A stretch of DNA of 64,000 bases from Hoeflea sp. YIM 152468 (lineage in GTDB: Bacteria > Pseudomonadota > Alphaproteobacteria > Rhizobiales > Rhizobiaceae), in the NCBI RefSeq assembly GCF_029210485.1, contig NZ_JARGET010000005.1, positions 248,001 through 312,000 of the forward strand. Direction: 5' to 3'. The notes under the pieces are model-generated. The model searched no databases and was not told where the DNA came from. It worked only from the letters and a program-made list of their open reading frames with translations. The translations under genes were made by a program, and so were the position numbers. This document shows positions 9,977-18,561 of this stretch, in pieces. The stretch's first letter is position 1. The number at the start of each line of letters is the position of its first letter.

Positions 9977-11257
9977 ATGTTGTCACTTAATAGCATGCTC
10001 GACAAAGTCATACGCAATGGTCGGCTGACCATGACAGATGCCAAAGGGGTTGTTCACAATTTTGGCGGCAAGCAACCCGGTCCCGAAGCCGCCATCCGTT
10101 TCACCAGCAAGGCGGCAGAGTGGAAAATCCTTCTCAATCCCGAGCTCAACGCCGCTGAAGCCTATATGGACGGCGAACTGGTGATGGAAAGCGGCAGCAT
10201 CCATGACCTGATCAAGGTATTTTACGCCAACAAACGCCATTTCGACCTCACACCCAGCCAGATTTTCTGGCGCGGACTGTCACGCAAGGCCCGGCGCTTG
10301 CAGCAGAACAATGCGCTCTCGAGATCACGCGCCAACGTCAAGGCGCATTACGATATCGGCGAGGATCTCTACAAGCTGTTCCTCGATCGCGATATGCAAT
10401 ATTCCTGCGCCTATTTTCCGGACGGCACAGACACGCTCGAACAGGCGCAGACGCAGAAAAAGCGCCATATTGCAGCCAAGCTCAATCTGAAAGACGGACA
10501 ACGTGTGCTCGACATCGGATGCGGCTGGGGTGGCATGGCGCTTTATCTCGCCCATGTTGCCGAGGTCGACGTGCTGGGCGTCACACTGTCGGAACGGCAA
10601 CTGGCGGTTGCCCGCCGTCGGGCGGAGATATTGGGCGTCAGCGACCGGGTCAAATTCGAGCTGATCGACTACCGCGAAGTCCAGGGCACGTTCGACCGCG
10701 TCGTTTCGGTCGGCATGCTCGAGCATGTCGGCGCTCACTATCTGTCCTCCTATTTTCTGATGGTGCGTGACCGGTTGACGGCGGATGGTGTGGCGCTGAT
10801 CCACTCGATTTCCTCAAAATCACCTCCCGGAGTCACCGGGCCGTTCATCCGCAAATACATCTTTCCCGGCGGCTATACCCCGTCGCTTTCAGAAACAGTC
10901 GAAGCCCTTGAGCCGACCGGCTTGTGGCTGCTTGATTGCGAAATCTGGCGCTGTCACTACGGCTACACCTTGCAGCACTGGCGTGACCGGTTTTTGACCA
11001 ACCGCGCCGCCGCAGTGGAGATCATGGGCGAACGTTTCTGCCGAATGTGGGAACTCTATCTGTCGATCGCCGAATGTGTGTTCCTGCAGGGCTCGAGCAA
11101 TGTCTTCCAGCTCCAGATCGGCCGCGAACGCGACGCCGTACCGATCACACGCGATTACATCGATGCGGAGGAAACGCGTCTGGCTGAGCGGGAAAGCGAC
11201 TTTCTCGAGCGCGTTGTCGCCAGCGCCAAACTGGCGCTTGAGGGGGACTACAGCTAG
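9977..11257 (+). CDS. cfa: Cyclopropane-fatty-acyl-phospholipid synthase family protein
   Basis: A 426-aa SAM-dependent methyltransferase that adds methylene to unsaturated acyl chains of membrane phospholipids. The SAM-binding motif LDIGCGWGGMALYLA is near residue 175, preceded by the family segment KAHYDIGEDLYKLFLD with the typical MQYSCAYF. The C-terminal part keeps the family's catalytic region through HYGYTLQHWRDRF. The ATG at 9977 is chosen over a GTG at 9959 because GGAGAGAG precedes it at good spacing. The gene stands alone after a 255-bp gap, so it probably has its own promoter; in other bacteria cfa is often stress or stationary-phase induced. Confidence 0.93.
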   Translation: MLSLNSMLDKVIRNGRLTMTDAKGVVHNFGGKQPGPEAAIRFTSKAAEWKILLNPELNAAEAYMDGELVMESGSIHDLIKVFYANKRHFDLTPSQIFWRGLSRKARRLQQNNALSRSRANVKAHYDIGEDLYKLFLDRDMQYSCAYFPDGTDTLEQAQTQKKRHIAAKLNLKDGQRVLDIGCGWGGMALYLAHVAEVDVLGVTLSERQLAVARRRAEILGVSDRVKFELIDYREVQGTFDRVVSVGMLEHVGAHYLSSYFLMVRDRLTADGVALIHSISSKSPPGVTGPFIRKYIFPGGYTPSLSETVEALEPTGLWLLDCEIWRCHYGYTLQHWRDRFLTNRAAAVEIMGERFCRMWELYLSIAECVFLQGSSNVFQLQIGRERDAVPITRDYIDAEETRLAERESDFLERVVASAKLALEGDYS

Positions 11258-11302
11258 TTGGAGCTGGTGCAACCGGCTCGGCGCCCCCGCGGAAGCGGCA
11301 AA

Positions 11303-11578
11303 TCAACATTGGGGCGTCGGACAGACGCTCCAGCCTGTCGCCAGCCGGTGTGCGTTCAACCTCTCTTCGAGGAGCCGCAATGCATCGTCCGGACAGGCGC
11401 AAAACGCATCCTGGATCATGCCGGTCGATGCGCCGCCGCAATATTCCGCGATGGCAGCCGAGGCGGTCACCTCACCCGACAGCACACGCGTTTCCAGATC
11501 GGCAACATCCAGACCGGCAGCACATGCCGCGCCGGCTGCCCAGAGAGACGAAGCCACGATCAGCAAGCCTGCGCTCAC
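11303..11578 (-). CDS. Small exported Cys-rich hypothetical protein
   Basis: A 91-aa protein with an N-terminal hydrophobic signal and an AxA-type cleavage region (AAGAACAAG, around residue 21). The mature part is about 70 aa, helical in appearance, with Cys in YCGG, FCACP and VCPTPQC, enough for several disulfides. The GTG start overlaps the stop of the upstream exported protein by 4 bp (GTGA), so the two genes form a coupled pair. I do not recognise the family. Its location next to the multicopper oxidase gene on the same strand could hint at a metal or redox role, but that is only proximity. Confidence 0.6.
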   Translation of the reverse strand: MSAGLLIVASSLWAAGAACAAGLDVADLETRVLSGEVTASAAIAEYCGGASTGMIQDAFCACPDDALRLLEERLNAHRLATGWSVCPTPQC

Positions 11579-11988
11579 CTTGGTGTGTCCATGATGGCTG
11601 TCATGGCTTTGTCGGCCATGTAGCGCAGCCCGCTGCGGCTCAGACTGTTGAAATGGATAAGGCTGGTGAAGGGATTGCGCTGGTAAGGATAAACATCGTT
11701 TTCAAGGTTGATCTCGATGACCAGCCGCGCGCCCGGAATGCTTTGGCCCTGCATGACGTGAAGCAGACCCTGCTTGGGATGCGGGCATATTTCATAAGGC
11801 GTTCCATCCGACGCAACAACATCGAAATGGGTATGCCCCCCTGCAACATGATCTGACACGTAACCTCGCGTCTTCTGCAAAGAAGCCGCATGATCAAGAA
11901 CACCTGCGACGCTTTCCTGTTCAGCATGAGCGGGACAACTCATCATCGCGCCCAGCATGGCAATACTGGAAAAATGCTTCCTCATCAT
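11575..11988 (-). CDS. Exported hypothetical protein
   Basis: A 137-aa protein with a signal peptide (basic MRKHF, hydrophobic core, cleavage at AHA-EQ about residue 22). The mature part contains the cluster HVAGGHTHFDVV, a GTPYEICPHPKQG segment, and an Arg/Ser-rich C-terminal helix. The His cluster would suit metal binding, though this is inference. The ATG codons at 11988 and 11985 are both possible; the farther one has AAGGTG upstream. A good sigma70-like promoter lies about 40 bp upstream. It is the first gene of a two-gene unit with the 91-aa Cys-rich protein. Confidence 0.62.
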   Translation of the reverse strand: MMRKHFSSIAMLGAMMSCPAHAEQESVAGVLDHAASLQKTRGYVSDHVAGGHTHFDVVASDGTPYEICPHPKQGLLHVMQGQSIPGARLVIEINLENDVYPYQRNPFTSLIHFNSLSRSGLRYMADKAMTAIMDTPR

Positions 11989-12027
11989 TTGCAAACACCT
12001 TGCATGAGATCGGCTCTACAGCTTTTA

Positions 12028-12057
12028 ATTGTAGATTTCATTTCATTATAGTGTCAA
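12028..12057 (-). promoter_or_regulatory. Sigma70-type promoter for the two exported proteins
   Basis: On the minus strand TTGACA (12057-12052), an 18-bp spacer and TACAAT (12033-12028) lie about 40 bp before the start at 11988. The -35 element matches the consensus fully and the surrounding sequence is unusually AT-rich. The spacer also contains a second TATAAT. Confidence 0.55.
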
Positions 12058-12150
12058 CCAAACCGTTGACCGGTATCGCGCTGCACCGGTCTTAACACAT
12101 GGGAATGTGAGGCGAGATCCCTCAGCCGCATCCGGGCGCCAACTCCGGGA

Positions 12151-13563
12151 TCATGAGACCGTGAACTGTCCCATCATGCCGGCGTCCTCATGCTCAAGGA
12201 TGTGGCAATGATACATGAAAGGCTTGTCACGGCTGGCAGGCTGATCGAAGCGCATGATGATCTCGGCTTGATCCCTTACCAGCACGGTGTCTTTCCAGCC
12301 GAGATTTTCCGGGCGTGGCGGGCTGCCATTTTCGCTAACGACCCTGAACAGCGCGCCGTGGACATGAAACGGATGCGCAATCATGGTGCTGCTGACAACC
12401 CATTTCTCGACCGAGCCAAGCTCCACTTCAAGGTCAATCCGGTCCATGGCAAAGGGACGCTGGTTGATGGCGAAACCGCCAGCCCCGCCCATCATGCCAC
12501 CCATGCCCATATCCAGTGACAGTGTGCGGGTGCGGACCTGTGTACCGGTGAGGACCTCGAGTTCGGGACCAAAGCCCTCGGGATGACTGGTGATCCGTGC
12601 CGGCAAAGTGTCGTCGATGGCAAACTCCAGCACCCCGAAGGGCTGCTCGAAGCCGCTCCTCAGCACCGGGGCCGCACCGGTAGCGAAATCGACGAGGATT
12701 TCGACCCGCTCACCGGGAGAAAGTGTCAACCCGTCAAGCGTCACAGAGCCGGGCAGGAAGCCGCCATCCGTGGCAATCATGTGCATTGGCCTGCCGTCAT
12801 CAAAGGCAAGCCGATAGCTGCGCGCGTTCGAGCCGTTGAGCAACCGCAGGCGGACAATGCCGGCAGGCACCGCCGCCACCGCGCCGACCTGGCCGTTGAC
12901 CAGCATCCGGTTGCCCATGAAGCCATGCATGACATCCATCATCGACGGGTCGTAGACCATCTGACCGGACGGACTTATGCGCCGGTCCTGAAGCACAAGC
13001 GTGAGATCATCGACGCCATAATCGACCGGCAGCCCCCGCTCGGCGTCGTGACCGTCCGTAACATGGATCACCCCGGCCAGGCCGCTGTAAACCTGCTCGG
13101 CAGTACGGCCATGGATATGGGAATGATACCAGGCTGTCGCAGGCTGCTGGGCGATACTCATGTCAGGCGTCCAGCTTTGGCCCGGACTGATCGGAAGATG
13201 CGGCCCGCCGTCATGCTCGCCTGGCACCAGAAGGCCATGCCAGTGCACGCTGATTGCTTCGTCGAGCGTGTTTTCGACATTGGCGGCGAGAGACCCATTC
13301 TGCATGATGATGGTCGGGCCCAGATAGTCCTGGCTGAATCCGGTCGTTGCCGTCGCCGGACCGCCGGCGAGGCTCAAGGCCCCTGCCCGTGCAGACAAGG
13401 AAAGACGGCCTGTCTCGCGGGTATCCAGCAATGGCGGCATTTTGAGCCTTGGACGGGACGACGAGCCTGCGTCCGCATGGGCAGGCCGACCGCCAAAAAT
13501 TGATCCTGTCTGGGCTGCCACCAGCGCGGCAGCGGTGGATTTGAGAAAATGGCGCCGTTTCAT
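12151..13563 (-). CDS. Tat-exported multicopper oxidase
   Basis: A 470-aa multicopper oxidase of the CueO/CopA type, likely oxidising Cu(I) or other metal ions in the periplasm. The start MKRRHFLKS is a twin-arginine signal with a good ribosome-binding site (AGGAG); longer upstream frames lack both. All four copper motifs are present: HWHG and HSHIHG in the N-terminal half, HPFHVHG and HCHILEHEDAGMM at the C-terminus, covering type 1, 2 and 3 copper sites with a Met axial ligand. A Met/Gly-rich segment (GMGGMMGGAGG) near residue 355 resembles the Met-rich inserts of copper-tolerance oxidases. The SHOCT gene is 166 bp upstream on the same strand. Confidence 0.93.
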   Translation of the reverse strand: MKRRHFLKSTAAALVAAQTGSIFGGRPAHADAGSSSRPRLKMPPLLDTRETGRLSLSARAGALSLAGGPATATTGFSQDYLGPTIIMQNGSLAANVENTLDEAISVHWHGLLVPGEHDGGPHLPISPGQSWTPDMSIAQQPATAWYHSHIHGRTAEQVYSGLAGVIHVTDGHDAERGLPVDYGVDDLTLVLQDRRISPSGQMVYDPSMMDVMHGFMGNRMLVNGQVGAVAAVPAGIVRLRLLNGSNARSYRLAFDDGRPMHMIATDGGFLPGSVTLDGLTLSPGERVEILVDFATGAAPVLRSGFEQPFGVLEFAIDDTLPARITSHPEGFGPELEVLTGTQVRTRTLSLDMGMGGMMGGAGGFAINQRPFAMDRIDLEVELGSVEKWVVSSTMIAHPFHVHGALFRVVSENGSPPRPENLGWKDTVLVRDQAEIIMRFDQPASRDKPFMYHCHILEHEDAGMMGQFTVS

Positions 13564-13729
13564 GCAAGCTTCTCCTACACCGTCACTCCAACGGCCTCCA
13601 GACCGGAAGCCTGTTCGGTATTCTGCCACATCGGACCGGGTGGGCCGCAGATGAAACCCTGCGGCAAGGCCGGCATGGCCAATCTTGCCTTGAGCAATCT
13701 GCTCACTCTCGATTGAGGAGCCAGCCGGT

Positions 13730-14113
13730 TCAGTCGGCAAGCCCGGCCTTGCGTTCTTCATACTCCTTGGTGTCGATCTCACCCTTGGCATAGCGCTCTT
13801 TGAGGATAGCCAAGGCTCTGCCATCGGAATGACTAGCGCCGAAGCTCGCTCCGGCTCCACCGAAATGGCGCATGAGATAGACGACGCCCAGCACAATTCC
13901 GACAAGCACGAGAATCATGAATATCGGGCCCAGCACCATGCCAAATCCTCCCCAATGACCGCCACCCCACATCATTCCGGGTCCATGATGGTAAGGCATG
14001 CTCCCGCCGGGAATTTCGCCAGTCTGGGCCAGCGCTGATCCGGTCAGGGCCAATGCCGCAAACCCCGCAAAAGTTCCAAGCCGGACAAGGCGAACCAGTG
14101 AATTGTTCCGCAT
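13730..14113 (-). CDS. Membrane protein with C-terminal SHOCT domain
   Basis: A 127-aa protein with an N-terminal signal segment (about 8-30, ALAQ cleavage region), a His/Met/Gly-rich stretch (YHHGPGMMWGGGHWGG) and one strong membrane helix (about 58-80), ending in a SHOCT motif (LKERYAKGEIDTKEYEERKAGL). SHOCT domains are short oligomerisation helices. The His/Met-rich loop could bind copper, which would fit the adjacent multicopper oxidase. The start is set at ATG 14113 because GGAG lies six bases before it; in-frame ATGs at 14119 and 14125 are less well spaced. An FNR/FixK-like box lies about 75 bp upstream. Confidence 0.8.
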   Translation of the reverse strand: MRNNSLVRLVRLGTFAGFAALALTGSALAQTGEIPGGSMPYHHGPGMMWGGGHWGGFGMVLGPIFMILVLVGIVLGVVYLMRHFGGAGASFGASHSDGRALAILKERYAKGEIDTKEYEERKAGLAD

Positions 14114-14186
14114 CTGCATCTCCATTCCAATGACGGCAATGTGCCGAAGTACAGAGACAATGTAGAGCATGCCACCAGGCTGCCTA

Positions 14187-14200
14187 TTGATGCAGATCAT
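14187..14200 (-). promoter_or_regulatory. FNR/FixK-type anaerobox
   Basis: On the minus strand the sequence reads ATGAT-N4-ATCAA, nine of ten matches to TTGAT-N4-ATCAA. Its end is about 75 bp upstream of the SHOCT-gene start, suitable for activation by an FNR/FixK regulator. The site also lies 40 bp past the 3' end of the oxidoreductase gene relative to transcription. Confidence 0.45.
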
Positions 14201-14238
14201 TCTCACAGAGACGTGATGGCGCTCCGCCGGCAGCGCGT

Positions 14239-16377
14239 TCAGGCGCGTCTCACCCACACCCTGGTGTCGTGAAACGCCGCCCCACCGTAAGGCGCGCAAG
14301 CATCGGCGCCGGTGAGCGTGTTGATGCCCTCACCACCTTCAAAGGCTGAGTTGGGCCACAGGCCTTCATGGATCACCACGCCGCGGCGCTGGCCGGCGTC
14401 AAGTTTTGCCGGCATCGCGATCTCGCCGCGGCTATTGCCGAGTTGCACCTTATCGCCCTCGGCGATCCCGAGCGCTGCCGCATCCTCAGGATGGATCAGC
14501 AGTTCGGGCCGGCTTTCCTTTGCCTTCGAAGACGGGGTCTCGGAGAATGTCGAATTGAGAAACGAGCGCGCTGGCGAGGTTGCCAGCCGGAACGGATGAT
14601 CCGTGTCGGCAGTCTCGATCAGATCGACGTGATCGGGAAACTCGGGCAACCGATGCACCGGCCCCTGCGGCCCCATCCGCCTGGGCGGCTTGTTGGCTGC
14701 CGGCGTGCCGGTCCAGTCCGGCCGGAAGCGGTATTTGCCGTCCTTGTGGCCAAAGCCCGTGAGAAAATGGGCCGTTTCGAAATCAACCTGCACATCAGCC
14801 CATTTGTCGGCCTTGAAGCTGTCGAAATCGCCCAGTCCGCGCTGGTGCAGCATGTAATCGATGTGGTCCCGCTCGGTCAGTCCGAACCCCTCGCGGTCGC
14901 TGACGCCGAAGCGATGTGCCAGTGCCTCGATCACCTGGTGATTGGACTTCGGACCTTCCGGCGGATCGACTAGCTTCGGTCCGAGAGTGATATGCTGGTT
15001 GCCGCCACCGCGATAGATGTCGTCGTGTTCGACAAACATGGTGGCGGGCAGCACGACATCCGCATATCGCGCCGTGTCGGTCATGAACTGCTCGTGGACG
15101 GCGACGAACAGATCCTCTCGCCTGAAGCCTTCGATAACCTTGCGCTGCTCGGGCGTCACATTGGCGGGATTGGTGTTCTGGATCAGCATGGCGGTCACAG
15201 GCGGGCCGCCACCCAGCGCCTCGGCCTCGCCAGTCAGCACCCGGCCGATCCTCGATTGATCAAGCCAGCGCAGCTCCGGGTCGTAATATTTGCGGCCTTC
15301 AAGCAGGGATTTGTCGAGCCGGAAGAGATCCGAGTTGGAATGAAACGCACCGCCGCCTTCATACTGATAGCTGCCGGTGACCACGGCGAGCGACAGCGCC
15401 GCGTGCATGTTGACCGCGCCGTTGCGCTGCCGGGTGAAGCCGTAGCCAAGCCGGAAAAAGGTGCGTTTCGTGGTGCCGACCAACCGCGCGAAAGCCTCGA
15501 TCTCGGCCACCGGAACTCCACAAATGGCTTCCGCCCACTCAGGTGTCCGCTGCTGCAGATGTGATTCAAGTCCTGCCGGGTCGTCGCTGTATTTGTTGAG
15601 GTAATCGCGATCGGCCAGGCCTTCGCGAAACAGCACATGCATCACTGCGCAGGCGAAAGCGCCATCGGTGCCGGGCTTGAGCAGCACCTTGATGTCGGCC
15701 TGTTTCATCGTCGGCGTGTCATAGACGTCGATGACCACGATCCTGGCGCCGCGCTGCTTGCGCGCCCGCAGGGCGTGGGTCATGACATTGACCTGAGTGG
15801 ACACCGCATTGGTGCCCCAGATCACCACGCAATCGGATTTGGCCATCTCGCGCGGATCGGAACCGCGCAGTGCACCCGCGCCCATGGCGAACCCGGTCCA
15901 GGCCAGATTGGTGCAATAGCTGTCGAACTGGTTGGAATAACGCTTCGCATGTCTGAGCCGGTGGATGCCGTCGCGCTGCACCAGCCCCATGGTGCCGGCG
16001 TAAAAATTGAGCCAGACCGTTTCCGAGCCGAATTTTTCTTCGGCCCGGTCGAACTTTTCGGCAATCAGGTCCAACGCGGCCGCAAATCCGGCTTCTTTCC
16101 ATTGCCCCTCACCCTTGGCGCCGGTCCGTATCAACGGTTTGAGCAGCCGGTCGGGATGATTGACCCGTTCGGCATAGCGCGCCACCTTGGCGCAGATGAC
16201 CCCGGCGGTGTAACTGTTGGCCGCATCACCGCGCACCCGGCCGATGCGGTTGCGCGACAGCAGCTCGACTTCCAGCGCGCAGGTCGATGGGCAATCATGC
16301 GGACAGGCGGAATGGCCGATCGCAGTGACCGCATTGGAATCAGGGAGGCCGGAATCAATAGGGGTCGCGTCGGTCAT
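14239..16377 (-). CDS. Molybdopterin-dependent oxidoreductase (DMSO reductase superfamily)
   Basis: A 712-aa molybdenum enzyme. The N-terminus holds C25-x3-C29-x3-C33-x28-C62, a 4Fe-4S site, followed by the molybdopterin-binding core (WGTNAVSTQVNVM near 195, VTGSYQYEGGG near 335) and a C-terminal molydopterin dinucleotide-binding domain with EGDKVQLGNSRGEI near 645. There is no Tat or Sec signal, so it is probably cytoplasmic. It resembles soluble formate-dehydrogenase or thiosulfate/polysulfide reductase-like proteins, but the substrate cannot be assigned and no electron-transfer subunit gene is adjacent. The ATG at 16377 follows AGAGAAAG; the longer frame to 16413 is not supported. Divergent from rlmJ. 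Confidence 0.88.
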   Translation of the reverse strand: MTDATPIDSGLPDSNAVTAIGHSACPHDCPSTCALEVELLSRNRIGRVRGDAANSYTAGVICAKVARYAERVNHPDRLLKPLIRTGAKGEGQWKEAGFAAALDLIAEKFDRAEEKFGSETVWLNFYAGTMGLVQRDGIHRLRHAKRYSNQFDSYCTNLAWTGFAMGAGALRGSDPREMAKSDCVVIWGTNAVSTQVNVMTHALRARKQRGARIVVIDVYDTPTMKQADIKVLLKPGTDGAFACAVMHVLFREGLADRDYLNKYSDDPAGLESHLQQRTPEWAEAICGVPVAEIEAFARLVGTTKRTFFRLGYGFTRQRNGAVNMHAALSLAVVTGSYQYEGGGAFHSNSDLFRLDKSLLEGRKYYDPELRWLDQSRIGRVLTGEAEALGGGPPVTAMLIQNTNPANVTPEQRKVIEGFRREDLFVAVHEQFMTDTARYADVVLPATMFVEHDDIYRGGGNQHITLGPKLVDPPEGPKSNHQVIEALAHRFGVSDREGFGLTERDHIDYMLHQRGLGDFDSFKADKWADVQVDFETAHFLTGFGHKDGKYRFRPDWTGTPAANKPPRRMGPQGPVHRLPEFPDHVDLIETADTDHPFRLATSPARSFLNSTFSETPSSKAKESRPELLIHPEDAAALGIAEGDKVQLGNSRGEIAMPAKLDAGQRRGVVIHEGLWPNSAFEGGEGINTLTGADACAPYGGAAFHDTRVWVRRA

Positions 16378-16461
16378 GCTTTCTCTATAAGAGAATTTGC
16401 CACGACACACCACGCCATTGCGGCATTTTCAGTTCACTTCAGGGACGCACCACACACCACG

Positions 16462-17313
16462 ATGAATTACCGTCACAGCTACCATGCGGGCAATTTTGCC
16501 GATGTGCTCAAGCATGCAGTTCAGGCTCAGATCCTCACCTATCTCAAACGCAAGGATCAGGCGTTCCGGTTGATCGACACCCATGCCGGCATCGGCAGCT
16601 ACGACCTCTCATCGGCGGAGGCGCAGAAGACCGGGGAATGGCGTGACGGCGTCGGACGGATCGTCGACGCTGAGCTGTCGGCTGACCTGCAGAGCTTTCT
16701 CGCGCCATGGCTCGGCGCCGTGCGGTCGCTCAACCCGGAGGGTGGTGTTCAGATATATCCCGGATCACCGCAGCTTGCCCGGTTGCTGATGCGCAAACAG
16801 GACCGGCTCACGGCCATCGAGCTGCATCCGGAGGACGCCAGAAAGCTCCGCCAAGTGTTTGACGGCGACTTTCAGGTCCGGGTGATTGAACTCGATGGCT
16901 GGCTGGCGCTTGGCGGGCACTTGCCGCCGAAGGAAAAGCGCGGCCTGGTGCTGGTCGATCCGCCGTTCGAGGTTGACGGTGAATATGACCGGATGATCGA
17001 CGGGCTGGCACGCGCCACACGGCGGTTTCCGGGTGGCACCTACATGCTGTGGCATCCGATCAAGATCGACAGCCCGCTGGCCGGGTTCGACAAGAAACTG
17101 ACCGCATTGGCGAGGCCGCGCACTCTCACGCTGCGGGCCTACATTCGCAACCGAAACATCGAGCCGGGTCTGAACGGGTCGGGTCTGGTGATCGTCAATC
17201 CGCCCTTCACGCTCGAAGCCGAGCTGAGAAAAATCCTGCCCGAACTGACGCGGCTGCTGGCCCAGGGCCCGGACGCTGGGTTCGAACTGCGGATGCTTGT
17301 TGGCGAGGCTTGA
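16462..17313 (+). CDS. rlmJ: 23S rRNA (adenine2030-N6)-methyltransferase
   Basis: A 283-aa RlmJ, which methylates A2030 of 23S rRNA. The start MNYRHSYHAGNFADVLKH is the family hallmark, with the SAM-binding region DTHAGIGSYDL near residue 38 and the catalytic LVDPPFE near 165. The frame stays open far upstream, but only this ATG gives the family N-terminus. Divergent from the molybdopterin oxidoreductase gene, with only 84 bp between the starts. Full length and intact. Confidence 0.94.
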   Translation: MNYRHSYHAGNFADVLKHAVQAQILTYLKRKDQAFRLIDTHAGIGSYDLSSAEAQKTGEWRDGVGRIVDAELSADLQSFLAPWLGAVRSLNPEGGVQIYPGSPQLARLLMRKQDRLTAIELHPEDARKLRQVFDGDFQVRVIELDGWLALGGHLPPKEKRGLVLVDPPFEVDGEYDRMIDGLARATRRFPGGTYMLWHPIKIDSPLAGFDKKLTALARPRTLTLRAYIRNRNIEPGLNGSGLVIVNPPFTLEAELRKILPELTRLLAQGPDAGFELRMLVGEA

Positions 17314-17385
17314 GCGGCTAATTGCTTGCTCAAGGGCGGCTGGACGCCTTATACCGTGACTCGCATCCTGTTTGGAGGACCAGTC

Positions 17386-17802
17386 ATGAAAAGCCTGTTT
17401 ATTGCCCTTGCATCGACCTTCGGCATCGCATTGCTGAGCCTATCAAGCCCGGCAGCGGCTTTCACGGGAGGCAATTTCCCCGCATGCGACGCGCCGCAGG
17501 TTCTCTCCTACATCCAGAAACGCTTTGTCTGGACCGATACCCATCTGCTCAAGCGCGGACTGGCGATCGAACGTATCGAGCCGGCGCAGCGCAACCGCAG
17601 TGGATACGGGCTTCATCATTCATCGGTCCCCCGGCTCTACTGCCATGGGATGGCGCGCATGAATGACGGCCACAAACGGAAGATCTGGTGGCTCATCGAG
17701 GGCGGCATGGGCTTTGCGGGCCTGCGCGACAATCTCGAGTTCTGCATTTCGGGGCTGGATCCGTTCAAGGTCCATGGTGCCTGGTGCCGGTCTGTGCGCT
17801 GA
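17386..17802 (+). CDS. Exported hypothetical protein paired with RNase T2
   Basis: A 138-aa protein with a clear signal peptide (MKSLFIAL..., cleavage after SSPAAA about residue 25). The mature 113 residues have four Cys (in PACDAP, LYCHG, EFCIS and AWCRS), likely two disulfides, and a basic, aromatic-rich surface (KRKIWWLIEGG). The start is fixed by GGAGGACC eight bases upstream; the longer frame from 17326 lacks a site. The RNase T2 gene starts 8 bp after its stop, so they are probably co-transcribed. I do not recognise a named domain. A role linked to the nuclease is inference from position. Confidence 0.72.
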   Translation: MKSLFIALASTFGIALLSLSSPAAAFTGGNFPACDAPQVLSYIQKRFVWTDTHLLKRGLAIERIEPAQRNRSGYGLHHSSVPRLYCHGMARMNDGHKRKIWWLIEGGMGFAGLRDNLEFCISGLDPFKVHGAWCRSVR

Positions 17803-17810
17803 AAGCAGCC

Positions 17811-18530
17811 ATGACCAAGGCCTTGCTGCTTAAACTTGGCACCGCATTGTCGCTGGCCGCACTGATCACCGCTTGCAGCGAGGACGGCGCGCCGCCGGCA
17901 CATGCGGAACCTGCGCCCCTGTCGACGCCCAGGCCGGTTGCCGCCGATCTGCCGCCGGGTGACGGTTTCGATTTTTATGTGCTGTCGCTGTCCTGGTCAC
18001 CCTCCTATTGCCGCGCTGAAGACGCCGGCGCCAACCCGCAGCAATGTGCCGAGGACCGCGATTTCGGTTTCGTGGTGCATGGGCTGTGGCCGCAATACGA
18101 AAGCGGATATCCCGAGTTCTGCCCGTCACGCGAACCCGAACGGGTGCCCTGGCAACTGGGGCGCAAGTACATCGACATCGTGCCGTCGATGGGCTTGATC
18201 GGGCATCAGTGGCGCAAGCACGGATCCTGCTCCGGTCTGTCGCAAGCCGACTATTTCAGGGTTTTGCGCGCGGCGCGGGACCGGGTGGTAATCCCCGCAA
18301 GCTTCAAGCTGCAAAATCTGCCGCTCGAAATCGATGCGCCTGATGCCGAAGGCGCCTTCGTCTCGGCCAATCCGGGCATGGTTGCGGAGGGTATCGCCAT
18401 CAGTTGCAAACGCGGATTGCTGCGTGAGGTCCGGATCTGCATGACGCCGACGCTCGACTTCCGCGCTTGCCGCGCGGTCGATCGTGCCGGCTGTACAATC
18501 GACAAGCTTGAAGTCCCCGAACCGGATTGA
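17811..18530 (+). CDS. Ribonuclease T2 family lipoprotein
   Basis: A 239-aa RNase T2 enzyme, an endonuclease that cleaves RNA through a 2',3'-cyclic phosphate. Both active-site motifs are visible: VVHGLWPQ (CAS I, about 90) and HQWRKHGSC (CAS II, about 133). The signal ends with LITAC (about 15-19), a lipobox, so the enzyme is probably a lipoprotein facing the periplasm. Six or more Cys in the mature part suit the disulfides of the family. The ATG is only 8 bp after the upstream exported-protein gene. RNase T2 enzymes serve nutrient scavenging from RNA in bacteria; that role here is inferred. Confidence 0.9.
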   Translation: MTKALLLKLGTALSLAALITACSEDGAPPAHAEPAPLSTPRPVAADLPPGDGFDFYVLSLSWSPSYCRAEDAGANPQQCAEDRDFGFVVHGLWPQYESGYPEFCPSREPERVPWQLGRKYIDIVPSMGLIGHQWRKHGSCSGLSQADYFRVLRAARDRVVIPASFKLQNLPLEIDAPDAEGAFVSANPGMVAEGIAISCKRGLLREVRICMTPTLDFRACRAVDRAGCTIDKLEVPEPD

Positions 18531-18561
18531 GCCCCGCCCCTTCCCAACCGAAAGAAGACCG

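Noticed and set aside
12583-13503. A 306-codon plus-strand frame
   Set aside because: Antisense to the multicopper oxidase, which has all four copper motifs.
15637-16461. Long upstream extension of the rlmJ frame
   Set aside because: It is antisense to the molybdopterin oxidoreductase gene; the RlmJ family N-terminus begins exactly at the ATG at 16462.
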